Part shown: piece after piece, positions 20,475-28,263 of the stretch
Layout of the letters: each line of letters opens with the position of its first letter
Position numbering within the stretch: the stretch's first letter is position 1
Origin: DATCMU01 sp036563245
GTDB taxonomy: Bacteria; Pseudomonadota; Alphaproteobacteria; Rhizobiales; Devosiaceae
Assembly: GCA_036563245.1 (NCBI GenBank)
Contig: DATCMU010000010.1
Span: 32,596 to 96,595, forward strand
Reading direction: 5' to 3'
Length of the DNA stretch: 64,000 bases
Notes under the pieces: model-generated
What the model saw: the letters and a program-made list of their open reading frames with translations, nothing else
The model's database searches: none
What the model was told of the DNA's origin: nothing
Program-made: the position numbers and the translations under genes

Positions 20475-21563
20475 TCAGGGGGTCGGCGTGAGGCCGGAAT
20501 AAATGGTATCGACCACACCGGTGGACGATCCGACACCCAGCGTATCCTCGATCCACTGCTGCATCTCGGGAGTGATGTCGCCGTACTTCCAGGAGAAATT
20601 GGGATTGGCCCCCGAAAGGATCGCCGCATCCAGCGAAGCGAGGCTGGTCGCGGTGCCGTCGATCTGGAAATCGGTCGAAGCGGCGCTGTCGTAGTTGGTC
20701 TGCGCGGTCGCCTGAACACCCTGGGCCGTGGTGAGGTTCGTATCGGCAGTGCCCAGGTCGGTCGTTGCCGTGTTCAGCGCGGTCGCCTCGGCGCCACCCA
20801 GCAGCGTCTGGAGCGACTGCACTTCGGCCGTGTAGGCGTCGTAGTTCGGGTCGGTGGGATCGGTGACCGGGCTGGCCTGCAGGTCTGCCAGGTGCTGGGT
20901 CAGGGCGTCGTAGGTCGTGTTGTCCTGGTTGGTGTAGTCGTATGGCGAGGTGGTATCATACGAGGTAAGGCCAGCCGCGCCGACTGCCGTGTTGAAATCG
21001 GCAAGCGCGGTATCGTATGTGCCCTGGGCCGTGGTCAGCGCCGTCTGGGCGTCCGTAACGGCTGCATTGGCCGCCGCGAGCGCCTGCTCGAGATCGAATT
21101 GGGTATTCGCAAGATCGGTCGCGTACTGGACCAGCGCCTTCATGCGCGGATCGTTGCTGTTGAGCAGTGCGTCAGGATTGCGCTTGAGCGAATTAAGGCC
21201 ACCGAGCAGGGCGTGCAGGTTCTTCTGTTTGCCGGACTTGCCGTTCGCGGTGCTCGGCGAAGTCGCGATGCTCGCCGACTGGGTGCTGACGCTGGACTTG
21301 CCGTTGGCGTTGCCCGAGTTTCCGTGGTTGCCGGAATTGCCATTGTTTCCGGAGTTTCCTCCGGCATTGCCGTGATTGCCCGAGTTGCCCCCGGCATTGC
21401 CGGAGTTCCCGTGATTGCCGGAGTTGGCGTTGGACTTGTTGTTCTTTGCATAGGCGCTGTCGATCTTCAGGCTCAGCCCGCCCGTGCCAAACGAGGGCAT
21501 GGGACCGAGCACGAGTGCGGCAGCGGAGAGCGCGAGGATCGCGCCGGCGGTTGTCTTCTTCAC
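20475..21563 (-). CDS. secreted Asn/Gly-repeat protein of unknown function
   Basis: A 362-aa protein. The GTG at 21563 is chosen because GGAGG lies 5 nt before it and a signal sequence (VKKTTAGAILALSAAALVLG) follows at once. A likely cleavage site is AYA-K near residue 39. Next comes an N/G-rich low-complexity stretch (residues about 47-88) of NSG, NHG and NAG triplets. The rest is Ala/Thr/Asp-rich with probable coiled-coil (LEQALAAANAAVTDAQTALT). Its C-terminal third is acidic. No enzyme motif was seen; I do not recognise a family. Export and surface or periplasmic location are inferred. Confidence 0.7.
   Translation of the reverse strand: MKKTTAGAILALSAAALVLGPMPSFGTGGLSLKIDSAYAKNNKSNANSGNHGNSGNAGGNSGNHGNAGGNSGNNGNSGNHGNSGNANGKSSVSTQSASIATSPSTANGKSGKQKNLHALLGGLNSLKRNPDALLNSNDPRMKALVQYATDLANTQFDLEQALAAANAAVTDAQTALTTAQGTYDTALADFNTAVGAAGLTSYDTTSPYDYTNQDNTTYDALTQHLADLQASPVTDPTDPNYDAYTAEVQSLQTLLGGAEATALNTATTDLGTADTNLTTAQGVQATAQTNYDSAASTDFQIDGTATSLASLDAAILSGANPNFSWKYGDITPEMQQWIEDTLGVGSSTGVVDTIYSGLTPTP
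21300..21425. repeat. in-gene 9-bp-unit tandem repeat encoding N-x-G triplets
   Basis: The segment encodes a run of Asn-(Ser/His/Ala/Asn)-Gly triplets with some GGN joints. At DNA level it is a degenerate 9-bp unit (variants of TTGCCGGAG on the + strand) in a larger near-24-bp pattern. Such arrays can change copy number by slippage. Confidence 0.7.
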
Positions 21564-21697
21564 AGTGGCCTCCGTGAATTTGCGTATGATCGGCCACACG
21601 GTGTCGAAGGATTCTCTAGATGGGGGAAACCGAAAGGCTCGCTTTTGAGACAATTCTTCGGGCCTGGTGCAGCCTGGCCATTACAGAGCGGCGCCGG

Positions 21698-22267
21698 TCA
21701 TGCCGCCTTGCGAATCTGCGCAAGCGGCCCCGCCCACTTGTGCAATTCCTTCAACATGGCATCCGCACTGCGCTGCATGGATTCGTTGGGCACGAATTCC
21801 CCGTGCTCGTCGAGATGGTTGCGAAAGAAGGGAATGTTCACCGATTCATACATCGGCATCATCTTGAGAGAGGTTACGACCTGCTTGAGCATCTGCACGG
21901 CGCGGGTACCCGCCGCGAGTCCGCCGTAACTGACAAAGGCCATCGGCTTGTAGTGCCATTCGCGGTGCAGGTAATCGAGGGCGTTCTTCAGGCTGGCGGG
22001 AAAGGAGAAGTTGTATTCGGGCGTGACAACCAGGAAGGCATCCGCGGAATCCACCAGCCGGCTCCACTCATGGGTATGCTGGTTCTCATAGGTGCCTGTC
22101 GCCGGGTGAGCCGCCTCGTCGTGCATCGGCAGGCCCAGGGTCTTGAGATCCACGTCGATGATCTGCCATTCCGGATCACGCGCGGCGACGGAGCGGATCC
22201 ATTTCGCGATCGCCGGGCCCTTTCGGCCAGGCCTGACGCTCGCCGTGATGATCATGAGTGTGGACAT
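21698..22267 (-). CDS. NADPH-dependent FMN reductase family protein
   Basis: A 189-aa flavodoxin-fold oxidoreductase. The start MSTLMIITASVRPGRKGPAIAKW holds the phosphate-binding loop (SVRPGRKG), and VVTPEYNFSFPASLKNALDYL is the family's FMN-contact motif. An ATG at 22267 with AGGAAG 7 nt upstream fixes the start. Likely substrates are FMN, azo compounds, quinones or chromate; the sequence does not decide. It is a stand-alone gene, with 131 nt between its start and the comM stop. Confidence 0.85.
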   Translation of the reverse strand: MSTLMIITASVRPGRKGPAIAKWIRSVAARDPEWQIIDVDLKTLGLPMHDEAAHPATGTYENQHTHEWSRLVDSADAFLVVTPEYNFSFPASLKNALDYLHREWHYKPMAFVSYGGLAAGTRAVQMLKQVVTSLKMMPMYESVNIPFFRNHLDEHGEFVPNESMQRSADAMLKELHKWAGPLAQIRKAA

Positions 22268-22398
22268 GTCCGCTTCCTTTCGCCTGCGACCTGCCGCCTG
22301 AGCAGCAATGACAACCAGGCATCGAGGTAGGCGATTTGCGCCGACAGTCCAAGAAGGCACAAACCGGTGACCGGGTCACTTCGTTGCGACCGGCTTGC

Positions 22399-23919
22399 TC
22401 AGTCAGCGGCCAGGCTCAGGCGATAGGACAGGGCCTCGGCGATCTGCGGCCGCGCCACCTTCTCCAGGCCGGCCAGGTCGGCCAGGGTCCGCGCGACCTT
22501 GAGCACGCGATGGTAGGCGCGGGCCGAAAGCGAGAACCGCTCGGCGGCCTGCAGGAGAAGGGAACGGCTTTCGCTGTCGGGCGCCGCGACCTGCTCGATC
22601 AGGGATGCGCTGGCGGCGGCATTGGTGTGCACATTGGCGGCGCCCAGTTCAATATAGCGGCGGCGTTGCAGCGCCCGGGCGCGGGCGACGCGCTCGGCAA
22701 CCGGAGCCGACGTTTCCGATGAGGTTGTGCCGATCATGTCGGCGGCGGAAACCGCCGGTACGTCGATACGAATATCGATGCGGTCGAGGAACGGGCCGGA
22801 CAGGCGGCCCTGATAGTCGGACGCACAGCGGTCGCCGCGCTTGCAGGTGTGTCCGGGCGTGCCGGCGAGGCCGCATTTGCACGGGTTCATCGCCGCGACG
22901 AGCTGGAAGCGGGCGGGATAGCTGACCCGGGCATTGGCGCGCGCGATCACCGCCTCACCCGATTCGAGCGGCTGGCGCAGGCTATCCAGGACCTGGGGCG
23001 AGAATTCGGGCAATTCGTCGAGGAACAGCACGCCGTTATGCGCCAGCGACACCTCCCCGGGACGCACACGAAGACCACCGCCGACCAGCGCCGCCATGGA
23101 GGCGGAATGGTGGGGGGACCGGAAGGGGCGGCGATCTGAAATACGTCCACCCTGCAATTCTCCCGCGATCGACTGGATCATCGAGATATCGAGCAGTTCA
23201 CGCGGATTTAGCGGAGGCAGGATCGAGGGGAGCCGGGCGGCCAGCATCGACTTGCCGGCGCCCGGCGGGCCGACCATGAGCATGTTGTGTCCGCCCGCGG
23301 CCGCGATTTCAAGCGCGCGGCGCGCCACTTCCTGACCGCGAACCTCGCCCAGGTCGGGCAAAGCGGTGGTCTCGACCCGGCGGCGCGGTTGCGGGCGCGG
23401 GCACAACTGGGAGCCGGCGACATGATTGACGAACGCCAGCAGGCTCTCGGGGGCGACGATGTCGAGGTCCTCGCCAGCCCAGGCCGCCTCCGGGCCGCAA
23501 GGTGCGGGACAAACGATGCCAAGGTCGCGCGCCTGCGCCGCGATGGCGGTGGGCAGCGTGCCGGCGACCGGCGCCAGACGGCCGTCGAGCCCGAGTTCGC
23601 CGATCACCATGTAGCCGGCCAGCGCGTCGCCGGGAATGGCGCCGATCGCGCCCATCAGCCCAAGGGCGATGGGCAGGTCGTAGTGACTGCCTTCCTTGGG
23701 CAGGTCGGCCGGGGCCAGATTGATGGTAATGCGCTTGGGCGGAAGCCCCAGGCCAGAAGCGACCAGCGCCGCCCGCACCCGTTCGCGGCTCTCGGCCACC
23801 GCCTTGTCGGGCAGGCCCACGATATTGAAGGCAGGCAGGCCCGGCGCCACTTGCACCTGAACGTCGACGGGAACCGCCTCAACCCCCTGGAAGGCAACCG
23901 TCTGGACGCGCGTGACCAT
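22399..23919 (-). CDS. comM: ComM/YifB-type Mg-chelatase-like AAA+ ATPase
   Basis: A 506-aa hexameric AAA+ protein. ComM in Vibrio is a branch-migration helicase used to integrate transformed DNA. The N-terminal ChlI/Lon-like domain (residues 1-170) is followed by Walker A GPPGAGKSMLAARL near residue 218, then the YifB signature RRPFRSPHHSASMAALVGGG. A C-terminal zinc-type motif CKCG...C...C and an arginine-finger region follow. The ATG at 23919 has GAGGAG about 9 nt upstream. A GAAC-N7-GAAC LexA-type site lies 59 nt upstream, which fits reports of SOS control of comM in alphaproteobacteria. Confidence 0.92.
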   Translation of the reverse strand: MVTRVQTVAFQGVEAVPVDVQVQVAPGLPAFNIVGLPDKAVAESRERVRAALVASGLGLPPKRITINLAPADLPKEGSHYDLPIALGLMGAIGAIPGDALAGYMVIGELGLDGRLAPVAGTLPTAIAAQARDLGIVCPAPCGPEAAWAGEDLDIVAPESLLAFVNHVAGSQLCPRPQPRRRVETTALPDLGEVRGQEVARRALEIAAAGGHNMLMVGPPGAGKSMLAARLPSILPPLNPRELLDISMIQSIAGELQGGRISDRRPFRSPHHSASMAALVGGGLRVRPGEVSLAHNGVLFLDELPEFSPQVLDSLRQPLESGEAVIARANARVSYPARFQLVAAMNPCKCGLAGTPGHTCKRGDRCASDYQGRLSGPFLDRIDIRIDVPAVSAADMIGTTSSETSAPVAERVARARALQRRRYIELGAANVHTNAAASASLIEQVAAPDSESRSLLLQAAERFSLSARAYHRVLKVARTLADLAGLEKVARPQIAEALSYRLSLAAD

Positions 23920-23960
23920 TACTGGCAATTCTCCTCAAGTATCGGGGAACGCTAGCATTG

Positions 23961-23993
23961 TCGCCTGGGCGGAGCAAGAACATTTAGGGAACG
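23961..23993. repeat. left copy of a 33-bp direct repeat flanking the low-GC island
   Basis: Compared with 26090-26122, 28 of 33 positions are identical by direct count, including 20 of the last 21. Both copies have the same orientation. Between them lies the 2.1-kb island with the transposase remnant. The repeat overlaps the LexA-type box at 23978-23992, so either shared operator sequence or an insertion junction could explain it. Confidence 0.6.
23978..23992 (-). promoter_or_regulatory. LexA (SOS) box candidate upstream of comM
   Basis: GAACATTTAGGGAAC matches the alphaproteobacterial LexA operator GAAC-N7-GAAC (GTTC-N7-GTTC on the other strand). It lies 59-73 nt upstream of the comM start, in promoter position. 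LexA binding is inferred. Confidence 0.6.
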
Positions 23994-24118
23994 CAAATAG
24001 GAATGCGATATGCGTTCGATCCGGTTCGCAAGACGCCCACAACCGAACAGCCAGCGAGACGATCTTTCTTGCGCGTGGCTGCTCCAGAGGATGTTCAAAC
24101 CTGTGCCAGCCCAATGGC

Positions 24119-24389
24119 GTCAACCAAGGCCGCAACGAACATAGTCGCGACAAGGTGAGCACGAACACGGTTGAGAGTTTCCACAGCATCTCCAAGCGCA
24201 GCATGTAGCGCATTTATCGGCACTGCTCGGAAAAGCACATGCACCGACATTCGGCAGACTTCGATTTCCGCTTACAGCAACCACATTGCATTGGGCGTTG
24301 ACGACCAGCAGCGAGCCGGGAAAGTGCTGTTGGGCGTGAAGGGCCAGCGCCTTACCTTTCGATCGACTGACGCAAACCCATCTGCGTGA
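24119..24389 (+). pseudogene. remnant of an IS1595-family (ISXO2-like) transposase, C-terminal part
   Basis: The + strand encodes the ending of an ISXO2-like DDE transposase: VNQGRNEHSRDKVSTNTVES, then RIYRHCSEKHMHRHSADFDF, then SNHIALGVDDQQRAGKVLLG and VKGQRLTFRST. These match the family pattern of TNT(I/V)E, HC(S/G)EKHLHR and FDFRY-N-R-ALGVDD. A TAG stop at 24206-24208 and a one-base insertion near 24275 (after FDFR) break the frame. The upstream catalytic part is absent or unrecognisable. The element is dead. No terminal inverted repeats were found. Confidence 0.8.
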
Positions 24390-24572
24390 GATTCAATTAG
24401 AGATTCTGGATCAAGGACTTAGAGGACAAAGACGAAAGTCTTTGATTTAGCTTGATTTTTTCCGATATCGAGATTAGTATCCTTGTGGTGGTGACGCCAG
24501 TTTGGTAGGTGTGGGTGTTACCCCCGCATCACCTGAGTAGACGCTTGGCGAGTAGTGCTGGGCTATTAGCTT

Positions 24573-25448
24573 TCAGGAAAACGCCGCTGGGTCCCACCAC
24601 TGCCTTGGGTATCCATAGAACCTGAAGATTTCTGCTTGGCCGCCATCAAGTTTTGCCTCTGCAAGCTTTGGTAGGAGCTTCACGCCGTATCCTGATATTT
24701 GACCAGCAGGGGTATCTGGTTCTCTTGCCATACGAGGCTTCAGAAGCTTCGCAAATTGCGGATCACACGCCCCCGTATCGTGCTTATCGCAGGCTTTGAA
24801 AAAGGCGCTAGCAACGATATCAGCAAGTTGCAGGCCTTCGCGTTGCCAGTGTGGGTACACGAAAAATAGGTCTGGGTGCAGCGTCTCCCATTCGATTTTT
24901 CCCCACGGCAGGAATGGGTTGCTGCGCTTGAGTTTCAGCCATTCATAGTAGGCCTGCATTTGCGAATATCGCAGGCCCCCACGTTCGCTAAATTCGAGGC
25001 GGACGTGTCGGGGTTCGCCATATTCGCGGGTAGAATGCTGGAGGACGTACCTAGTGACTCGCTCCAAAAGGACGCGCGACATCCAGCAATAAAACCAGCA
25101 CTGCGAGGGGATTCTCTCAGCATCCGGGTTTTTGTAACCCTGCATATTCTTTTTGTTTGATGCGACTACAAAGTAGCGGGCTTCAAGGCTGGCAAGCGCC
25201 TCACACGCCAATCGCTTCTTGCTGGGGTCTAGCTTCGCAAAGTGGACGGAGCGCACCTGATGGCTGTTTAGGCTTCCGCGAATTGCGGCAACCCAATCCT
25301 TGGTCTTTGACTGGTTTGCTGCTCGCACCAAAACCGCCGATAGGATCAGCCACTCTGAAGACCCTGGTATCGTTAGGGGCTTGACTGCTCGGAGGCCATC
25401 GTCGCCGGACTCGTCAATATACGCGACATAATCATATGAAGTACTCAT
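24573..25448 (-). CDS. DUF3800 domain-containing protein
   Basis: A 291-aa protein starting MSTSYDYVAYIDESGDDGL; the YIDESGD motif close to the N-terminus is the DUF3800 hallmark, probably part of an RNase H-like acidic site. Later acidic blocks include LEFSERGGLRYSQ and GLQLADIVASAFF, where the second aspartate of the fold is expected. DUF3800 genes are common in mobile and defence-linked regions; no biochemical role is assigned with confidence. GC content is clearly below the flanking genes. The start is only 10 nt from the start of a divergent small gene. Confidence 0.8.
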   Translation of the reverse strand: MSTSYDYVAYIDESGDDGLRAVKPLTIPGSSEWLILSAVLVRAANQSKTKDWVAAIRGSLNSHQVRSVHFAKLDPSKKRLACEALASLEARYFVVASNKKNMQGYKNPDAERIPSQCWFYCWMSRVLLERVTRYVLQHSTREYGEPRHVRLEFSERGGLRYSQMQAYYEWLKLKRSNPFLPWGKIEWETLHPDLFFVYPHWQREGLQLADIVASAFFKACDKHDTGACDPQFAKLLKPRMAREPDTPAGQISGYGVKLLPKLAEAKLDGGQAEIFRFYGYPRQWWDPAAFS

Positions 25449-25458
25449 GCGGCACCAT

Positions 25459-25629
25459 ATGAGCGCAAAGACAAAGGAATCGCAATTAGATAAGTTTCGC
25501 GAAGCTGTCTGTAATCTCGAAACGGCTTGGTCTGAGGAACGCTTTGACGAGCAGCTGAAACGGATCGCCGTGTTGCCACCGCCCAAGAGCGACACATCGA
25601 AGATGGACAAGCCTGGACAGTGCGCCTGA
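25459..25629 (+). CDS. small hypothetical protein in island
   Basis: A 56-aa acidic/basic helical protein, MSAKTKESQLDKFREAVCNL and onward, with a proline-rich tail (VLPPPKSD). It resembles small accessory proteins with the pattern DKF-EAA-ELE...F-LK-IA that I have seen in mobile regions, which supports coding. No clear ribosome binding site is visible. Its start is 10 nt from the divergent DUF3800 start, so any promoter would lie in that gene. It converges on the next gene with 14 nt between stops. Confidence 0.5.
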   Translation: MSAKTKESQLDKFREAVCNLETAWSEERFDEQLKRIAVLPPPKSDTSKMDKPGQCA

Positions 25630-25643
25630 CTTTTTTTGGGCCA

Positions 25644-26018
25644 TTAATTCGGAGACTGAAATGCTTCGGCTTGATCTGCCATATCGTTCAGCTGTCGCGC
25701 GACTTCTCTCGCCTCATGAGGCTGAAACTCGAAGCCTAACCCAACTAGCTCGCGTGGTTGAAGCACCAAACGGACCAACGCGTTTGATTGGGCCGCCGTT
25801 TTCATCCGAAAATCTCCGGTAACAATGATCGTGGGCAACTCTTTGTCGTCTGGTTCTAGGGCAACGTCCGGGTAGTGCGTACTCAGTGCGCGCCACCAAT
25901 CCATCCAGAAATATGTGGCCCCCTGAAGTGGAACTGACCAGACAAACGGTTCACGTCCAGGAGGATGCATTGCTAGTTGCACACCATTTTTGGTCGCATC
26001 GATTTTAACTTCGAGCAT
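25644..26018 (-). CDS. hypothetical protein in island
   Basis: A 124-aa protein, MLEVKIDATKNGVQLAMHPP and on. It has no signal peptide, membrane segment or known motif; a Trp-rich patch (FWMDWWRAL) lies near residue 38 and the C-terminus is helical (PHEAREVARQLNDMADQAEAF). Base composition is low-GC like the DUF3800 gene. A LexA-type GAAC-N7-GAAC site lies 88 nt upstream of its ATG. I do not recognise it. Confidence 0.6.
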   Translation of the reverse strand: MLEVKIDATKNGVQLAMHPPGREPFVWSVPLQGATYFWMDWWRALSTHYPDVALEPDDKELPTIIVTGDFRMKTAAQSNALVRLVLQPRELVGLGFEFQPHEAREVARQLNDMADQAEAFQSPN

Positions 26019-26089
26019 CGAATAGTCCGCAATTGTTCAACAAAACCACGCAAACGTTCAGGGATTCTGTTTTTTTGTCAATTGAACAA

Positions 26090-26122
26090 TCGCCGCGGCA
26101 CAGCAAGAACATTTCGGGAACG
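26090..26122. repeat. right copy of the 33-bp direct repeat flanking the low-GC island
   Basis: The same 33-bp unit as at 23961-23993, with five mismatches, in the same orientation. It marks the point where base composition returns to the genome norm, 17 nt before the end of the decarboxylase gene. Confidence 0.6.
26107..26121 (-). promoter_or_regulatory. second LexA-type box, upstream of the 124-aa island gene
   Basis: GAACATTTCGGGAAC again fits GAAC-N7-GAAC and differs from the comM box at one position. It is placed 89-103 nt upstream of the 25644-26018 gene start. It may give SOS control to an island gene, or be a duplicate of the comM operator left by the insertion. Confidence 0.45.
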
Positions 26123-26138
26123 GGCGCTCTGTGCCCCG

Positions 26139-27551
26139 TCAGGACATCCGAACCGCGTCGAAGGCCTGCAATATGCCGTCAACGGCTTTCTGCCCTTCCT
26201 CGAGGGTGGTGCCCCAGCTCGTCACCGAGAGCCGCATCACCTTGCGGCCGCGCCAGTCCGCGCCACCCGCGAACAATACGCCGTCATGCTGGATCCGACG
26301 GATGGTTTCGACCGTCTGCCTGTCCGCCTCAGCGCCGGGTTCGGCCGATCCGAAGCGCACGATGACCTGATTGAGTTCGACGGTGTTGAGCACATGCACG
26401 CCGTCTTCCGCCGCGAGCCTTTCCGCCATGTCGCGCGCCACGGCGCAGTGACGCTCGACCATTTCAGAGATGCCGTTGCGGCCAAGGTGCCTGATGATGG
26501 CCCATGTGGGAAAGCCGCGGGCGCGGCGGGAAAGCTCGGGCACAAGGTGCGAGGGATCGCGCTCGGTCTCGCCGGCGGCGGGCAGATAGCTGGCGGCAAT
26601 GGTCATCGCCCTGCGGTGGGCGTCCGAATCGCGGACGAACACATAGCCGCTGTCAAAGGGTACCTGCAGCCACTTGTGGCCATCGGTGGCCCAGGAATCG
26701 GCCAGTTCTATCCCCTCTGCCAGATGCTTTCGGCCCGGGGTGGCGCGGGCCCAAAGACCGAAGGCTCCATCCACGTGCACCCACGCCCCGGCCTCGCGCG
26801 CAAGGGGGATGATGGCGTCGAAATCGTCAAAGGCGCCGGTATTGATCTGCCCGGCCTGCAGGATGGCGATGACGGGACCGCTCGCCTCGCGCGCCGCCTC
26901 GGCGAATGCTTCGGGCACCATGCGCCCGGCCTCGTCCGTCCGGATGCGGCGGACCCGGTCATGGCCCAGGCCCAGGTATTGCAGGCCCGCGTAAATCGTG
27001 GTGTGCGCGTCGTCACCAATCAGCACGGTAATCGGCGGTGCGCCGAACAGCCCATTGGCTTCGACGTCCCAGCCCACCCGGCGCAGGACCTCGCTGCGCG
27101 CGGCGGCGAGCCCGACGAAATTGGCCATGGTGGCGCCAGTGACGAAACCAACCGAGGCCTCTTGGGGCAGTCCGAGCAATTCCAGAAGCCAACGTGCCGC
27201 AACCGTCTCGGCTGCCGCCGCCGCGGGGGAGGCGACATGGTTGCCCGCATTCTGGCCCCAGACCGCCGTCATCCAGTCGGCGGCAACTGCGACCGGGTGC
27301 GACGCGCCCATCACCCATCCGAAGAATCGCGGGCCCGGCATCGCGTTCAGCCCCGGATCGGCCTGTTCGATCAGTTGCGCAAGAACCTGGTCGCCTGGGG
27401 CGCCCTGGCTCGGCAACTCGGCGGAAAATCTGGCCAGCGATTCCAGATAGCTATCCGCGGGCTTGTGTGGGCGGGCGGGAAAGGTCGAGCGATAGCGCGC
27501 TGCCTCTTCGGCCGCCTGCCGAAAAAGATGGGCGGGATCTGGGTGGTCCAT
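26139..27551 (-). CDS. pyridoxal-phosphate-dependent group II amino acid decarboxylase
   Basis: A 470-aa fold-type I PLP enzyme related to aromatic-L-amino-acid and glutamate decarboxylases. The Schiff-base lysine is K293 in DGHKWLQVPFDSG. The substrate-side block PGPRFFGWVMGASHPV and the cofactor-binding WVHVDGAFGLWA are also clear. The ATG at 27551 has GGAG 9 nt upstream; the frame is open for 98 more codons without homology. Substrate is not assignable from sequence. A SnoaL-like gene lies 134 nt upstream on the same strand. Confidence 0.88.
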   Translation of the reverse strand: MDHPDPAHLFRQAAEEAARYRSTFPARPHKPADSYLESLARFSAELPSQGAPGDQVLAQLIEQADPGLNAMPGPRFFGWVMGASHPVAVAADWMTAVWGQNAGNHVASPAAAAAETVAARWLLELLGLPQEASVGFVTGATMANFVGLAAARSEVLRRVGWDVEANGLFGAPPITVLIGDDAHTTIYAGLQYLGLGHDRVRRIRTDEAGRMVPEAFAEAAREASGPVIAILQAGQINTGAFDDFDAIIPLAREAGAWVHVDGAFGLWARATPGRKHLAEGIELADSWATDGHKWLQVPFDSGYVFVRDSDAHRRAMTIAASYLPAAGETERDPSHLVPELSRRARGFPTWAIIRHLGRNGISEMVERHCAVARDMAERLAAEDGVHVLNTVELNQVIVRFGSAEPGAEADRQTVETIRRIQHDGVLFAGGADWRGRKVMRLSVTSWGTTLEEGQKAVDGILQAFDAVRMS

Positions 27552-27685
27552 TTTCTCGAACTCCGCTGGATATCGCCGGTTCCGCGCCAAGCGGTCCGGA
27601 TCAGCGGACATACGCCAATCGCGGGCGGCGTGCCAGCCTTTGCCGACGGCCATTTCCGAATGCCGGAAACACCGGGTCAGGCGAT

Positions 27686-28108
27686 TCAGAGCTCGTGGTT
27701 CTCGTACCATTCCTCGAACACCTGGCACAGTGGAATGCCGTCCGCGTTTCGCTGTGCCGAAAAGGTGAGGCGGAACATGCCGTCGATCTCGATCATCCCG
27801 TTGATCGGCCGCCACTCGAAGCTGCAGCGCCACGTGGCGATGCACTGATCGCCACGAACACCCCAGAGGTCGTGGCCGAATTTCACATCATGCTGGAATT
27901 CGCAGACGGTGCGGCGCCAGTAATCGCGAATCTCATCGACACCGCGCAGCGGAATGCCGAAACGATTCTCACGATAGGAGGCGTCGGGCGAAAAGATTAC
28001 TCCAACGGCTTCGGGGTCCTGGAACTCCCAGGCCTGCTTGTAGCAATCCAGCCACTTGCGGCAATCGGCTTCGGTCAGTTGTCCTGTGTCCATTTGCGCC
28101 ACCGCCAT
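27686..28108 (-). CDS. SnoaL-like / NTF2-fold protein
   Basis: A 140-aa single-domain NTF2-like protein. The helix KWLDCYKQAWEFQDPEAVGV and the strand FSPDASYRENRFG followed by RGVDEIRDYWRR are the usual layout of the SnoaL-like group. Members range from small hydrolases and isomerases to non-catalytic partners. Function here is unknown. A short hairpin (CCAGGG-CAA-CCCTGG, 28179-28193) lies in the 155-nt gap upstream of its start. Confidence 0.75.
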   Translation of the reverse strand: MAVAQMDTGQLTEADCRKWLDCYKQAWEFQDPEAVGVIFSPDASYRENRFGIPLRGVDEIRDYWRRTVCEFQHDVKFGHDLWGVRGDQCIATWRCSFEWRPINGMIEIDGMFRLTFSAQRNADGIPLCQVFEEWYENHEL

Positions 28109-28263
28109 GCATCATCCCCCGCTCGGCTCCGCATGAATACCGGTCCGGCGTCAGATGTTGCCCAAGAGCGCTGTTGCACCAGGGCAACCCTGGCGACCAA
28201 GCCTCTTGCAACATTACCGATCGCGTACGGGCGTTCAACAACAATCGCGGCAGCATGACCGCT

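Larger units (their letters stand above)
23920..24572. other. gene-poor stretch: comM promoter, island edge, transposase remnant, noncoding tail
   Basis: No intact gene is supported here. It holds the comM control region with the LexA-type box, then about 125 nt of sequence with no recognised coding (23994-24118). The IS1595-type transposase remnant follows (24119-24389), then 183 nt of AT-richer noncoding DNA. In that last part a 7-bp stem CAAAGAC/GTCTTTG closes a GAAA loop at 24427-24444. Confidence 0.5.

Noticed and set aside
24013..24026. GTTC-N6-GTTC as another LexA box
   Set aside because: The spacing is 6, not 7, so it does not fit the alphaproteobacterial operator.
24427..24444. Hairpin CAAAGAC-GAAA-GTCTTTG as a terminator
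   Set aside because: The stem is short and AT-rich, and the T-rich run is displaced by about 12 nt; it does not end a clear gene on the + strand.
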